Shown here in pieces: positions 27,109 through 37,221 of a stretch of DNA of 64,000 nt. Made by a program: the position numbers and the translations under genes. The notes beneath the pieces are model-generated. The model saw nothing but the letters and a program-made list of their open reading frames with translations. It had not been told where the DNA came from and searched no databases. Within the stretch, counting starts at the first letter, position 1. Every line of letters begins with the position of its first letter. Source of the DNA: Legionella rowbothamii (GTDB lineage: Bacteria; Pseudomonadota; Gammaproteobacteria; Legionellales; Legionellaceae); NCBI RefSeq assembly GCF_900639985.1, contig NZ_CAAAIM010000001.1, forward strand, positions 186,001 to 250,000, written 5' to 3'.

Positions 27109-29313
27109 ATGGTTAGAGTCAAAGATACTGTTCCCCTGGCTGCGGATGGCAGCATTGATGTCAATTTATGGTTACATCAACTTGGTGCAAAAGGTTATTT
27201 GGACAGTATTGAACTCATTCGAAGTGCTTGTGCTTTAAGTCAATTGTCAGGGCAGGATCATGCTACAGAGACAGGACATTCCTGCTTGCAACAAGGATTA
27301 GAAATGGCCGATCTGCTTGCGGATCTTGAAGTCGATCCGGAAACATTGGCTGCGGCAATTATTTTCGAAAATGTTCATTATGCTGATTTATCCCTTGATG
27401 ATGTTGAGGAGCAATTAGGTCCTAACATTGCTAAGCTAGTTAAGGGTATTGAGCGCATGAGCGCGATGCATAGCTTTCAGGCCTTGAATAAATACCCACA
27501 AAATAAGCATCAGATTGATAACATCCGTAAAATGTTATTGGCTATGGTCGATGACGTTCGCGTCGTTTTGATCAAATTGGCCGAACGTTTATGTATTCTT
27601 AGAGCAACTGCTCATTTACCTGAAGCTTTGTGCATCCAATTGGCTACTGAAGCGATGGAAATTTATGCTCCCTTAGCAAACCGCTTAGGGATAGGGGCTA
27701 TAAAATGGGAAATGGAAGATTTAGCCTTCCGTCATTTGCATCCCGCAGATTATAAGGCCATTGCTAAAGGATTAAAAGCCAAACGTCTGGAGCGAGACAG
27801 CTTTGTTAATGACATCGTTGCACAATTAAATGAGCAGATCAAAAGCAGCGGAGTTGAACATTTTGCAGTGTATGGGCGTTCCAAGCATATTCATAGTATT
27901 TATAAAAAGATGACGCGGAAGAATGTAGCACTGGATGAAATATATGATGCTACCGCGGTGCGTGTCTTGGTGGAAACAGACCATCAATGTTATGAAGTAT
28001 TGGGAATGGTACATACCTTATGGAAGCAGATTCCAGCTGAATTTGATGATTATATTATTAATCCCAAAGAGAATGGATATCAGTCATTACATACAGCGGT
28101 AGAAGGCCCTGAAGGGCGAGTATTTGAGGTACAAATTCGAACGTTCCATATGCATGACCTAGCCGAAATGGGTGTGGCCGCGCATTGGAAATACAAAGAA
28201 GGTGGGGTTACTCATAAAGAGAGCCATGAGCGCAAGATTGAATGGCTGCGTGATGTATTAGCATGGCATAGAGAAATGGCCAGCAATAAAGGGGTTCCTG
28301 AAAGTGCTACCACTGAATTTTTGGAAGACCGAGTTTATGTATTTACACCCGATGGCGATGTTTTAGATTTACCACAAGGTGTTACACCTTTGGATTTTGC
28401 TTATCATGTGCACAGTGATTTAGGGCATCGTTGCCGAGGAGCGCGCATTAATGGGCATATTGTACCGCTTACTTATCAATTAAAAACAGGTGATAAGGTA
28501 GAGGTTTTAACCGGGAAGCAAATTAAACCCTCACGCGATTGGATTAATCCTCATTTAAATTATTTAAAAACCTCCCGAGCGAAGGCTAAAGTGTTGCACT
28601 GGTTTAAGATGCAGGATTATGAGCGTAATCTGCAAGAGGGGCGAGAGTTATTAGATAAGGAATTGAAATCCTTAGGAATTAAATCAGATAAGCTTAATGA
28701 AGTAGTGAGTGCACTGCATTTCAAAAAACTTGATGATCTTTATGCTAATTTAGGACGTGGAGATATCAAAATTGGGCAGATTATTAATAAACTTGCTCCT
28801 CCGCAAACCTCTGAAGTCAATCTTGATAAATTTGTCAGAACCCAAGGAAAGCCTGAGGTAACTGGAAGTGATCTACGTATTGAAGGCGTTGGAAATTTAC
28901 TTACCTTCATGGCACGTTGCTGTCAGCCTGTTCCTGGAGACAATGTGATTGGTTATATCACTATTGGACGTGGTGTTTCTGTGCATCGTCAGGATTGTCC
29001 TAACATTATTCATGCAAGTGAACGACAAAAACAACGTTTTTTACAGGTAACATGGGGAAGTGCTACTCGCGAAAATTATGTTGTAGACATTTTGATTAAA
29101 GCATTTAATCGTTCCGAGTTATTGAAGGATGTGACGTCATTACTTGCGAATGAGAAGGCTCATGTTTATGCTTTACAAACGCAAAGTAATAAACATGAAA
29201 ACATGTCGTTTATTACTTTAACCGTTGATATCGATGGCTTAAGTAGCTTGTCACGGCTTTTGGCGAAGTTGATGCAAATTCCTAATGTTTTGGAGGCGAG
29301 ACGGCAAGTGTAG
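27109..29313 (+). CDS. relA: GTP pyrophosphokinase RelA
   Basis: RelA synthesises (p)ppGpp when uncharged tRNA occupies the ribosomal A site. The N-terminal HD region is present, but the hydrolase motif HDxxED is absent (the segment reads AAIIFENVHYAD), as expected for RelA rather than SpoT. The synthetase domain contains the RelA-type EFDD motif in IPAEFDDYI and the conserved NGYQSLHT. A TGS domain (RVYVFTPDGDVLDLPQG), a helical and zinc-finger-type region (ARCCQPVPGDNV) and a C-terminal ACT/RRM-like domain follow. At 734 residues it is complete. It is the last housekeeping gene before the accessory island. Confidence 0.96.
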   Translation: MVRVKDTVPLAADGSIDVNLWLHQLGAKGYLDSIELIRSACALSQLSGQDHATETGHSCLQQGLEMADLLADLEVDPETLAAAIIFENVHYADLSLDDVEEQLGPNIAKLVKGIERMSAMHSFQALNKYPQNKHQIDNIRKMLLAMVDDVRVVLIKLAERLCILRATAHLPEALCIQLATEAMEIYAPLANRLGIGAIKWEMEDLAFRHLHPADYKAIAKGLKAKRLERDSFVNDIVAQLNEQIKSSGVEHFAVYGRSKHIHSIYKKMTRKNVALDEIYDATAVRVLVETDHQCYEVLGMVHTLWKQIPAEFDDYIINPKENGYQSLHTAVEGPEGRVFEVQIRTFHMHDLAEMGVAAHWKYKEGGVTHKESHERKIEWLRDVLAWHREMASNKGVPESATTEFLEDRVYVFTPDGDVLDLPQGVTPLDFAYHVHSDLGHRCRGARINGHIVPLTYQLKTGDKVEVLTGKQIKPSRDWINPHLNYLKTSRAKAKVLHWFKMQDYERNLQEGRELLDKELKSLGIKSDKLNEVVSALHFKKLDDLYANLGRGDIKIGQIINKLAPPQTSEVNLDKFVRTQGKPEVTGSDLRIEGVGNLLTFMARCCQPVPGDNVIGYITIGRGVSVHRQDCPNIIHASERQKQRFLQVTWGSATRENYVVDILIKAFNRSELLKDVTSLLANEKAHVYALQTQSNKHENMSFITLTVDIDGLSSLSRLLAKLMQIPNVLEARRQV

Positions 29314-29404
29314 TTACTTCTTTCGTTCCCATCTTGGTGTAATCAACATGGGCCCATTCAACCTTACAGTCGGTTTCGTAATGTGTTGCGTAAATTTGCA
29401 GTCT

Positions 29405-29425
29405 TTTTGATTAATCTAATCAAAA
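29405..29425. repeat. AT-rich perfect inverted repeat downstream of relA
   Basis: TTTTGATTA at 29405-29413 is followed, after three bases, by its exact complement at 29417-29425. The hairpin lies 92 bases after the relA stop. It has T-runs on both strands, so it might work as a weak bidirectional terminator; an operator is the other possibility. Confidence 0.4.
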
Positions 29426-29439
29426 GGGAGAATGGTCCA

Positions 29440-29720
29440 TGAGCAAGATTACGATATAATACTCGCGCGCATCCGAACTCGCATTCTGATGCTAAATTAT
29501 TCTTACATTGCTGATCCAGCGGGTAGGTCGAAATCCCTTTTTTAAGCGGGAGATCCAGAACAGACTCTCTAGCATGTCCGGTAAGTCCAATGATGGGAAT
29601 TCCGTGATTTGCTAACTTGATGCTCCTGTTCACGAATTCTCCGGCATAGGTCATTTCCAGAGATGCCTAGAAGCCCAATGTCAGTGAGCATTATATCAAA
29701 ATGTGGCTTACAAAGCTTTA
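29440..29720 (-). pseudogene. Remnant of a response-regulator receiver domain
   Basis: On the minus strand, bases 29700 to about 29640 encode HFDIMLTDIGLLGISGNDLCR, the phosphoacceptor-aspartate region of a receiver domain. After a frameshift near 29605-29620 the next frame reads IPIIGLTGHARESVLD. The intact receiver of the kinase gene at 37222 has FDLIITDIGLPDVSG and TPIIGLTGHALESAQ at the matching places. Upstream, a stop codon interrupts the frame, and downstream the frame no longer resembles a receiver. This is a decayed relative of a hybrid kinase, in opposite orientation to the island genes. Confidence 0.75.
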
Positions 29721-30264
29721 TTTACCTTGACTGGCAAAATATGCACAAGAGCCAGGCGAAAATCTGGCCATTAGGTATCATACTATGTAAAGGAAAAAAC
29801 CATGGACAAATTGAGTTGGTAGAGTTGGACAAAAGCGGCATTCATGGAATATATTACAACGTTGCCGCCCAAAGCAGAATTACAGAAAAAATTACATCAA
29901 TCTATCTATTGAATTTGGTTGGCAGCTGTGGACGGTTTAAGCCTAGCTATTATATTGCTTAAAATTTCTGCTTAAAAAAAGAAAGCAATAAAACTAAATT
30001 TGGATTTGAAAAGATTTGGTGGTAATGGAATTGGTGAAATCATACCCCCGTATCCTTGCCCTATAATGTCCTACAATCTAATGATTGAGCCATTTAAGCT
30101 AAATAGTTTCCCAATAGGTGGAGCTGTATACGGTGTAATGAAAAGTTTGTTCTTATATGGGTCAAAAGGTTTTTTTTCGTACTATCATATAGGTAATCTT
30201 ATTTTATTAAACATTCTTAAAAGGAATGAGCAAATCATAAAAAAATGGGGAAAAAGTTTTGCTA

Positions 30265-33200
30265 ATGAAAAAGAAAATAGAGTCTTACAAAATCTCTGTT
30301 TCTCAATTATTTGAGTTACAAGTAAAAAATACACCCAAAAGAGAGGCTTTAGTCGATAAAAGGTATGCGTACAGTTACGATGAATTAAATAATAAAGCCA
30401 ATCAATTTGCCCAGACTTTACAAGATAGTGGTGTAACCAAAGGGGATTTTGTTGCTATATTATTGGAACCTAGTGCTGATTTTATTCTTTCTATCTTAGC
30501 TATAATAAAACTTGGAGCAATATATGTGCCCCTTGATACTCTTGCTCCCACATCTCGTCTTGAAACGATAGTTGACGATACAAAACCTCGACTTATTATC
30601 ACTGATGAACAGCTAAAACAAAATATTGAACCTCTGAATGTTGATTACTTTCTTATAAAACAACTACATATTGAATCCATCAGTAAGCCTAAAGAAAATC
30701 AGGGTGTCCGTATCAGTCCTGAAGATGCTCTTTATATGATTTATACATCCGGCTCTACAGGGAAACCTAAGGGCGTACTTATTCCTCACCAGGCTGTTGC
30801 TAATTTAGCTGTTGTTGTCAATTATGCTTCTGTACATGAAGGGGATGTTATTGCACAATTTAATAACCTTGCCTTTGATGCCAGCACCTTTGAAATATGG
30901 AGTGCATTACTTAATGGATGTACTTTAAGTGTCATTCCAAAGGAGGAGCGTACCCGACCCAATGAATTAAAAAACACATTGGAAGAGTATGGGGTAGATC
31001 ATATTTTGCTTCCAACTGCCTTATTTCACCAGCTGATTAAATCATCTCCACATACATTAAATCAACCTAGAACTATTCTTTATGGTGGGGAGCAAATCAA
31101 TCCCGGATTGCTTAGGCAATTTATAGAACATCGAACACGCATTCAAAAAACAGTACGATTGATAAATGGTTATGGTCCATCTGAAGGAACAACTTTTGCC
31201 TGCCGCCATATTGTCAGTGAGCTCATGATGGATAATGAGGAGCTTTTATCAGCCATTGGAATTCCATTCGAAAACACAAAGGTTTATGTTTTAGATGAAC
31301 ATCACAATGAAGCTCAGGAAGGGGAACTGTACATCAGTGGCATACATTTAGCCTTGGGATATCATCGCAGCGAAGACCTCAATGCTAAACAATTTATTCC
31401 AAATCCCTTTCATAAAAAAGCACCCTATCAAAAAATGTATAAAACGGGAGACTTGGTCAAAAAACTTCCCTCTGGAGAGCTTGTCTATACAGGACGCGTG
31501 GATGATCAGGTGAAAGTAGGCGGTTATCGAATCCATTTAAGTGAAATTGAACGGCAACTCATGAAACATGATGAAGTAAGCCTTGCCGCAGTTATTGTTG
31601 AAATAGGTGGTGGCCATCATAAAATGCTCACAGCCTACCTTGTTTTTAAGGATAAACCCGTTCATGCCAGTGATTTACGTGTATTTTTAAATCAGCAATT
31701 ACCACCCTATATGATCCCTGCAAAATTTGTGATGGTAGACGCTCTCCCTTTAACCCCAATAGGTAAAATCGATAAGATAGGGCTCAGTGAGTTACCCCAT
31801 ACTGATTTGGAGTTTCACATCGATAAATCGGCAACCAACAGTACTGAAGAAACATTAAAAGGCATATGGCAGCATCTGCTTAACCGTGACAACGTTGAGG
31901 TCAATAAAAACCTGTTTGATCTAGGGGCTACGTCCTTACTGGTTACTGATGCCTGTACTCAAATCAATAATGCCTTGCATACCCAATTACACGTAGTAGA
32001 ACTGATGGAACATCCTACCATCCATAAGTTAAGCAAGTACATTGATGGTGATGTGGATGCCCCCATGGTGCGTGAAATTCATGCAACGACTTCCTGTGAA
32101 ATTGCTATTGTAGGGATGAGTTGCCGGTTTCCCCAGGCAAACACTCTTGAGGAGTTTTGGGATAATTTATGCAAAGGAGTCGATTGTCTGTCACGCTTTG
32201 ATCCTGACGAGATGAAGTCAACCTATGGAACTCCTGCACCATTGGTTCCTGTGAGGGGAATTGTTGCCGATATTGACCAATTTGATGCGACCTTTTTTAA
32301 TTTTAATCCTGCCGATGCAAAGAGTACCGATCCTCAACATCGTGTTTTTTTAGAATGCGTCTGGGAAGCATTGGAGCATGCTGCTGTAGCACCAGAAAAA
32401 AGCGGCAATACAGCCATCAGCGTTTTTGCCGGCATGACGGATAGTTCCTATCTTCATGAAAATCTATTAAAGAATCAAAAATTTTGTCGTGAGCATGATG
32501 TATTTCATCAACGAATCGCAACCAGCATGAGTATGCTGAGCACACAAACATCGTATCGATTGAATTTAAAAGGTCGAAGTGTGAACGTAAACACCGCTTG
32601 CTCTACAGGCTTAATTGCTGTTGATCATGCTTGCCAAGATTTGATATTAGGACAAAGCGATGTGGCTCTTGCAGGTGCAAGCAGCATTGTGGTGCCTCAG
32701 AATTCAGGATACACATACCAGCCAGGAAGCATCGTCTCACCGGATGGGTATTGCAGGCCTTTTTCGGTAGATGCGAATGGTACCGTTTTTTCAAACGGGG
32801 TAGGAGTGGTCGTGCTCAAACGCTTAGAAGATGCACTACGCGATAACAATACGATTTATGCAGTGATACAATCTCGTGGGGTCAACAATGATGGAGTCGA
32901 TAAATTAGGGTTCACCGCACCCAGTATTAGTGGGCAAATGTCCTGTATCAAAGATGCATTACATCAAGCGCAACTTAGTGCAGATAAAATTGATTTTGTA
33001 GAGGCTCATGGTTCAGCAACTGCTTTAGGGGATGTGATTGAAGTCCATGCGTTATCCACTGTATATCGGGAAGAAACCGAACGCATCCATTATTGTGCGT
33101 TAGGTTCAGTCAAAGCCAATATTGGCCATACCGATGCGGCAGCCGGAATTGCAGGCCTTATTAAAACTGCATTGAGCTTGTATCATCAAAAAATTCCCCC

Positions 33201-36200
33201 TTTAGTGCACTTCTCACAACCTAATCCTGATTTAGAACTGGATGAAAGCCCATTTTTTGTTACTACACAATTACAAAACTGGCCAAAAAAATCTGAAGCA
33301 CGCTATGCGGGCGTAAGCTCTTTTGGGGTGGGTGGTACGAATGTTCATATGATTTTAAGAGATCACGAACAACCCAGGCGCTATGAGGAGCACACCAACA
33401 CTACTGAGGAACTGTTTCTTTTATCAGGAAAAACAGAATCAGCGCTGCACCACCAGGTAGAACGATTTTCTGATTATTTGCATACCACAACAGACAGCCT
33501 GTCTGACATTGCCTACACCCTTCATGTTGGGCGGGAGGACTTTGCCTGGCGCACCTTTGTTGTAGGTAAGAAGCATGATGAGATTCAAAAGAATCTAGGA
33601 CAGTACAAAGCTATTTTGCATGATGATGAAGTGCAGCACAGCATTGTTTTTGTTTTGGGAGGGCAGGGCTCCTCCTATGCTAAAATGGCTATGGAATTAT
33701 TCGAGACAGTTCCTGCATTCCAGAAGTACATGACGCACGGAGCGACGCTTGCCCAACGCTATCTGCATTGCGATGTCCTTGATGTGATACGGGCATCTGA
33801 TGATGCGTTATTAACCCAAACACAATTTGCTCAGCCCGCATTATTTATTATTGAATACGCCTTAGCTCGACTTTTAATGGATTGTAATGTTACGCCCGAT
33901 GCGTTGATAGGACATAGTCTTGGAGAATACGTAGCAGCATGTCTTGCGGGTGTCTTTTCTTTTGAAGATGGGATTGCACTTGTGTGTGAGCGGGGGCTTT
34001 TAATGGCTCAAGCACCACCAGGGCGAATGTTTGCCCTGACCTGTACTCAGGAAGAACTTAAATCATACCTTTCGTTTCCTGGCATAGAGCTTGCGTTGCA
34101 CAATAGCAAAGACCAGTATGTTGTGGCGGGAAGCATTGATAGGATGCGTGTTTTAGAACAGCACCTTATCACAGAGCACAAACGATATCATCAGCTTAAC
34201 GTAAACCATGCCTTTCACTCGGAGTTAATGGCTTTTGTCGAACCAGCGTTTAAGGATATTTTGTCGAACATCACCTTATCTGCGCCTACCATTCCTATAG
34301 TATCAAACGTTACAGGAGAATGGCTTTCAGCTCAGGATGCCGTGTCGCCCGATTATTGGTATCGTCATGTGCGTCATACCGTACACTTTGCTCAAGGGAT
34401 TGAGTTGCTTTTAAAAGACGAGCATCCCCTTTTTCTGGAGGTGGGATTAGGCCAGTCTTTATCTGCATTGATTCATCCTTTAGCCCAAAATAAAGAAACA
34501 ATCACTCACACCTTACCAGGTCGTTCTCAATCGGGAACAGACAAGGAGCACTTGTTACGCGCCTTAGGCTTTTTATGGGGAAAAGGCGTTTCCATTAACT
34601 TAGATGCGTTGAATGCACATCGAAAGAACCAACGTGTCGCCTTGCCTACGTATCCCTTTCAAAAACAGCGGTATTGGATTTCTCCTGACAGTAAAGAACG
34701 TCTTACAGCAGGGCAACCGCGATGTTACAGCCCCGTCTGGGTGCGCCAGCCATTAAGTAGAGTTCATGTGGAACAAATTAAAGACCATCAATGGATTGTC
34801 TTTAAAGACGAGACGGGGATAGGCGAACTTTTGATTCAGATGTTGAAGGAATGTAACGCAGAGATTTTTGTCATAGAAGCCGCGTCTGATTTTGCAATCC
34901 GTTCACCCTATCATTTTTTAATAAATCCTGGCGTAAAAGAGCAGTATAATGCATGCTTTAATGCCTTAAACAGGACGCTTTCTAATCCTAAAGTCATTCA
35001 CTGTTGGTCACTGAATGTTGTTGCAGATACTGAGGAACAAGAGCTTGATGTCTCTTTAGAGAATGGCTTTTTCAGTGTTATGTATGCTCTTCAAGCGTTA
35101 GTTAGTGTCATCAATCAGTCTCAATGTATTGATTATTCCATCATTACATCAGGCACGCAAAGTGTTCTGGGGCATGAATCCATGCATCCTGCTCAGGCAA
35201 GTCTTGTAGGCTTTTGTCGTGTAGCCCACTTAGAACATCCCTTTTTAACCTGTCGTTTAGCAGATATCCTAAAAGACACTCATCCAAGGGATGTGGCGGA
35301 TATTGTGGTAGATATTTTAGCCACAACTTTGGGGCACTCTAAAGACGCATTAATTGCTTACAGGAACACTTTTCGCTGGGTGCCTTCCTATGTTTCCCCA
35401 ATGCGGTCTCCCCGAGCAACACCACTTAGAAACCAGGGAATTTATTTAATTACCGGAGGCCTTGGGGGAATAGGATTAAACTTAGCGCATGCCATAGCCT
35501 CTCAAGTTGAACGACCGACTCTTATTTTGAGTTCACGAACCGAATACCCAGAAGAAAAGCAATGGGAAGTTCTTGTACAGGATGCTCATTATGAGCGCAG
35601 GCATGTTCTTATGCAATTGCAACAGCTCAAGGAGTTGGGGGCTCGAGTGCGTGTTGTCCGTTGCGATGTGACCAACAAGCAGGAAGTACTCGAACTGATC
35701 CACAAGAGTTTTAGCCAATACGGCGCACTGCATGGAATGGTTCATGCAGCGGGAGTTTCTGGAGAGGGGTTGATTCAACTTAAAAACAAAGAAAAAGCAT
35801 TGGACGTGTTGGCACCAAAATTGTTCGGAACCCATTATTTGGCACAAGCCACTCAAAAAATCCCAAAACTTGATTTTGTCGTGTTGATGTCGTCAATAGC
35901 GGCGCATGTTGGGTTAAAAGGGCAGGCGGATTACAGTGGTGCTAATGCTTGTTTGGATGCCTTTGCCTCATCTCAACTGTTTCATGCCCAAAGCACAATT
36001 AGTATCAGTTGGAATGCCTGGCGAACGGTAGGCATGAGTGTTTCATCAGGTACTCCTCAGACTGTTGATTTGCTCAATGTTGGCAATGACATCAGTTGCG
36101 AGGATGGACAGAAACTGTTTTTGAATGCCCTATCTTTTTCTGAGCACAATGTCGTCATATCCAATTACGACCCGAAAGATTATGAAGATGCGCTGTTGAA

Positions 36201-37218
36201 GGCAGAGTTTGAGCACAACACAACAGAACATAAAGCTTCTCGATCTCATTTAAACATTAAAAATAAGTATGACGCGCCTCAAAGTGATTTAGAAAAGCAA
36301 CTTGCCATGCTTTGGCAAGACAGCTTGCACATCGATGCCATTGGTCGAAAGGATGATTTTTTTGCATTAGGTGGCCATTCATTAAATGCTTTAACACTTA
36401 TCGAGAAAATAAATAACCGGTTTGGGTGCTCTTTATCAATCCAACATCTGTACAAAGCTCCAGTTCTTGCTCAATTAGCAGGACTTATAGAACATCCTGA
36501 TGACTCCATCGATATTCTTGTTCCTCTAACAACGCCTGAGCCTTCTGGATTTAATCTGTTTTTTTGCCATCCGGTCAGTGGGATGGTGTATTGCTTTAAT
36601 GAGCTTGCCTCTCAGTGGTCTTCTGCGTCCATCTATGGTATGCAAGACCCGAGTATCTCTCACGGTACTTTACTTTATGATAGTTTAGCGTCCATGGCAA
36701 AATCCTATGCTAAAGCCATTCAAAAATTGCAACCCGATGGCCCTTATTATTTGGTCGGCTATTCTTTTGGGGGAACAGTTCTTTATGAGGTCGCCCATCT
36801 TTTAAGGGAGGAGGGGCAAGAAATTGGCTTATTGGCTTTAATTGAAAGTTGGTCTGTATTTTCAGAAACACAGCACAAAATGGGTTATGCGATAGAACAA
36901 TTTTTGCCTGTAGGGGACCAAAGCTCTAATGAGTTGGCACGTTTGGCGGCACAACGTATGAAACTATTATTAAATCATTGTCCCACACATACGCATCAGG
37001 AGATGGTGCTTTTTAAAGCCAAACAGTTAAACGAGGGATATAAATCCATTGACGATCCCTATAATGGATGGTCTAAATTTAATAAAGGAACTATTATTTG
37101 TAAGTTAATCGATGCCGATCATGATTCCATATTAAACGCTCAGAACAGCAAGATGATTGCTGAGTACCTGCAAACAATGAAATCTGTGTTAAGAAAAGAG
37201 AAGGGCATGGACAACTAA
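30265..37218 (+). CDS. Single-protein hybrid NRPS-PKS (A-PCP-KS-AT-KR-ACP-TE)
   Basis: A 2317-residue assembly line with one amino-acid loading module, one polyketide extension module and a release domain. Adenylation domain, about 20-520: YTSGSTGKPKG, GYGPSEGTT, YKTGDL and the A10 lysine in IGKIDK. PCP: attachment Ser557 in DLGATSL. Ketosynthase, about 611-1035: Cys779 in TACSTG, His915 in EAHGSAT, His955 in NIGHTDA. Acyltransferase, about 1125-1420: Ser1218 in GHSLGEY and the malonyl-type HAFH. Ketoreductase: TGGLGGIG near 1730 and Ser1877, Tyr1890, Asn1894. ACP: Ser2039 in LGGHSL. Thioesterase: Ser2167 in GYSFGG and His2286. No condensation, dehydratase or enoylreductase domain is seen. 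All active residues are intact, so the enzyme is probably functional; the product is unknown. A TTG at 30259 is an alternative start with better spacing from GGGGA at 30247-30251. Confidence 0.93.
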   Translation: MKKKIESYKISVSQLFELQVKNTPKREALVDKRYAYSYDELNNKANQFAQTLQDSGVTKGDFVAILLEPSADFILSILAIIKLGAIYVPLDTLAPTSRLETIVDDTKPRLIITDEQLKQNIEPLNVDYFLIKQLHIESISKPKENQGVRISPEDALYMIYTSGSTGKPKGVLIPHQAVANLAVVVNYASVHEGDVIAQFNNLAFDASTFEIWSALLNGCTLSVIPKEERTRPNELKNTLEEYGVDHILLPTALFHQLIKSSPHTLNQPRTILYGGEQINPGLLRQFIEHRTRIQKTVRLINGYGPSEGTTFACRHIVSELMMDNEELLSAIGIPFENTKVYVLDEHHNEAQEGELYISGIHLALGYHRSEDLNAKQFIPNPFHKKAPYQKMYKTGDLVKKLPSGELVYTGRVDDQVKVGGYRIHLSEIERQLMKHDEVSLAAVIVEIGGGHHKMLTAYLVFKDKPVHASDLRVFLNQQLPPYMIPAKFVMVDALPLTPIGKIDKIGLSELPHTDLEFHIDKSATNSTEETLKGIWQHLLNRDNVEVNKNLFDLGATSLLVTDACTQINNALHTQLHVVELMEHPTIHKLSKYIDGDVDAPMVREIHATTSCEIAIVGMSCRFPQANTLEEFWDNLCKGVDCLSRFDPDEMKSTYGTPAPLVPVRGIVADIDQFDATFFNFNPADAKSTDPQHRVFLECVWEALEHAAVAPEKSGNTAISVFAGMTDSSYLHENLLKNQKFCREHDVFHQRIATSMSMLSTQTSYRLNLKGRSVNVNTACSTGLIAVDHACQDLILGQSDVALAGASSIVVPQNSGYTYQPGSIVSPDGYCRPFSVDANGTVFSNGVGVVVLKRLEDALRDNNTIYAVIQSRGVNNDGVDKLGFTAPSISGQMSCIKDALHQAQLSADKIDFVEAHGSATALGDVIEVHALSTVYREETERIHYCALGSVKANIGHTDAAAGIAGLIKTALSLYHQKIPPLVHFSQPNPDLELDESPFFVTTQLQNWPKKSEARYAGVSSFGVGGTNVHMILRDHEQPRRYEEHTNTTEELFLLSGKTESALHHQVERFSDYLHTTTDSLSDIAYTLHVGREDFAWRTFVVGKKHDEIQKNLGQYKAILHDDEVQHSIVFVLGGQGSSYAKMAMELFETVPAFQKYMTHGATLAQRYLHCDVLDVIRASDDALLTQTQFAQPALFIIEYALARLLMDCNVTPDALIGHSLGEYVAACLAGVFSFEDGIALVCERGLLMAQAPPGRMFALTCTQEELKSYLSFPGIELALHNSKDQYVVAGSIDRMRVLEQHLITEHKRYHQLNVNHAFHSELMAFVEPAFKDILSNITLSAPTIPIVSNVTGEWLSAQDAVSPDYWYRHVRHTVHFAQGIELLLKDEHPLFLEVGLGQSLSALIHPLAQNKETITHTLPGRSQSGTDKEHLLRALGFLWGKGVSINLDALNAHRKNQRVALPTYPFQKQRYWISPDSKERLTAGQPRCYSPVWVRQPLSRVHVEQIKDHQWIVFKDETGIGELLIQMLKECNAEIFVIEAASDFAIRSPYHFLINPGVKEQYNACFNALNRTLSNPKVIHCWSLNVVADTEEQELDVSLENGFFSVMYALQALVSVINQSQCIDYSIITSGTQSVLGHESMHPAQASLVGFCRVAHLEHPFLTCRLADILKDTHPRDVADIVVDILATTLGHSKDALIAYRNTFRWVPSYVSPMRSPRATPLRNQGIYLITGGLGGIGLNLAHAIASQVERPTLILSSRTEYPEEKQWEVLVQDAHYERRHVLMQLQQLKELGARVRVVRCDVTNKQEVLELIHKSFSQYGALHGMVHAAGVSGEGLIQLKNKEKALDVLAPKLFGTHYLAQATQKIPKLDFVVLMSSIAAHVGLKGQADYSGANACLDAFASSQLFHAQSTISISWNAWRTVGMSVSSGTPQTVDLLNVGNDISCEDGQKLFLNALSFSEHNVVISNYDPKDYEDALLKAEFEHNTTEHKASRSHLNIKNKYDAPQSDLEKQLAMLWQDSLHIDAIGRKDDFFALGGHSLNALTLIEKINNRFGCSLSIQHLYKAPVLAQLAGLIEHPDDSIDILVPLTTPEPSGFNLFFCHPVSGMVYCFNELASQWSSASIYGMQDPSISHGTLLYDSLASMAKSYAKAIQKLQPDGPYYLVGYSFGGTVLYEVAHLLREEGQEIGLLALIESWSVFSETQHKMGYAIEQFLPVGDQSSNELARLAAQRMKLLLNHCPTHTHQEMVLFKAKQLNEGYKSIDDPYNGWSKFNKGTIICKLIDADHDSILNAQNSKMIAEYLQTMKSVLRKEKGMDN

Positions 37219-37221
37219 CTG

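Larger units (their letters stand above)
29314..30264. other. 951-base left edge of the accessory island
   Basis: Between relA and the NRPS-PKS gene there is no intact gene. It contains an AT-rich palindrome at 29405-29425, an antisense remnant of a response-regulator receiver domain at about 29440-29720, and an AT-rich stretch of about 500 bases leading to the synthase. Open frames on the plus strand here look non-coding. No clear promoter for the synthase was found. Confidence 0.6.

Noticed and set aside
29663..29962. Plus-strand open frame of about 100 codons left of the NRPS-PKS gene
   Set aside because: It runs antisense through the receiver-domain remnant and has no ribosome binding site or recognisable protein pattern.
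30000..30314. Plus-strand open frame of about 105 codons overlapping the synthase start
   Set aside because: TTG start without a ribosome binding site, overlap with the synthase N-terminus, and no recognised family. A remnant cannot be excluded, but I would not annotate it.
30265..37218. Assignment to the known Legionella fluorophore legioliulin
   Set aside because: Legioliulin needs several ketide units and a cinnamoyl-type starter; this protein has one extension module and an amino-acid-type adenylation pocket. Iterative use cannot be excluded, but the sequence does not suggest it.
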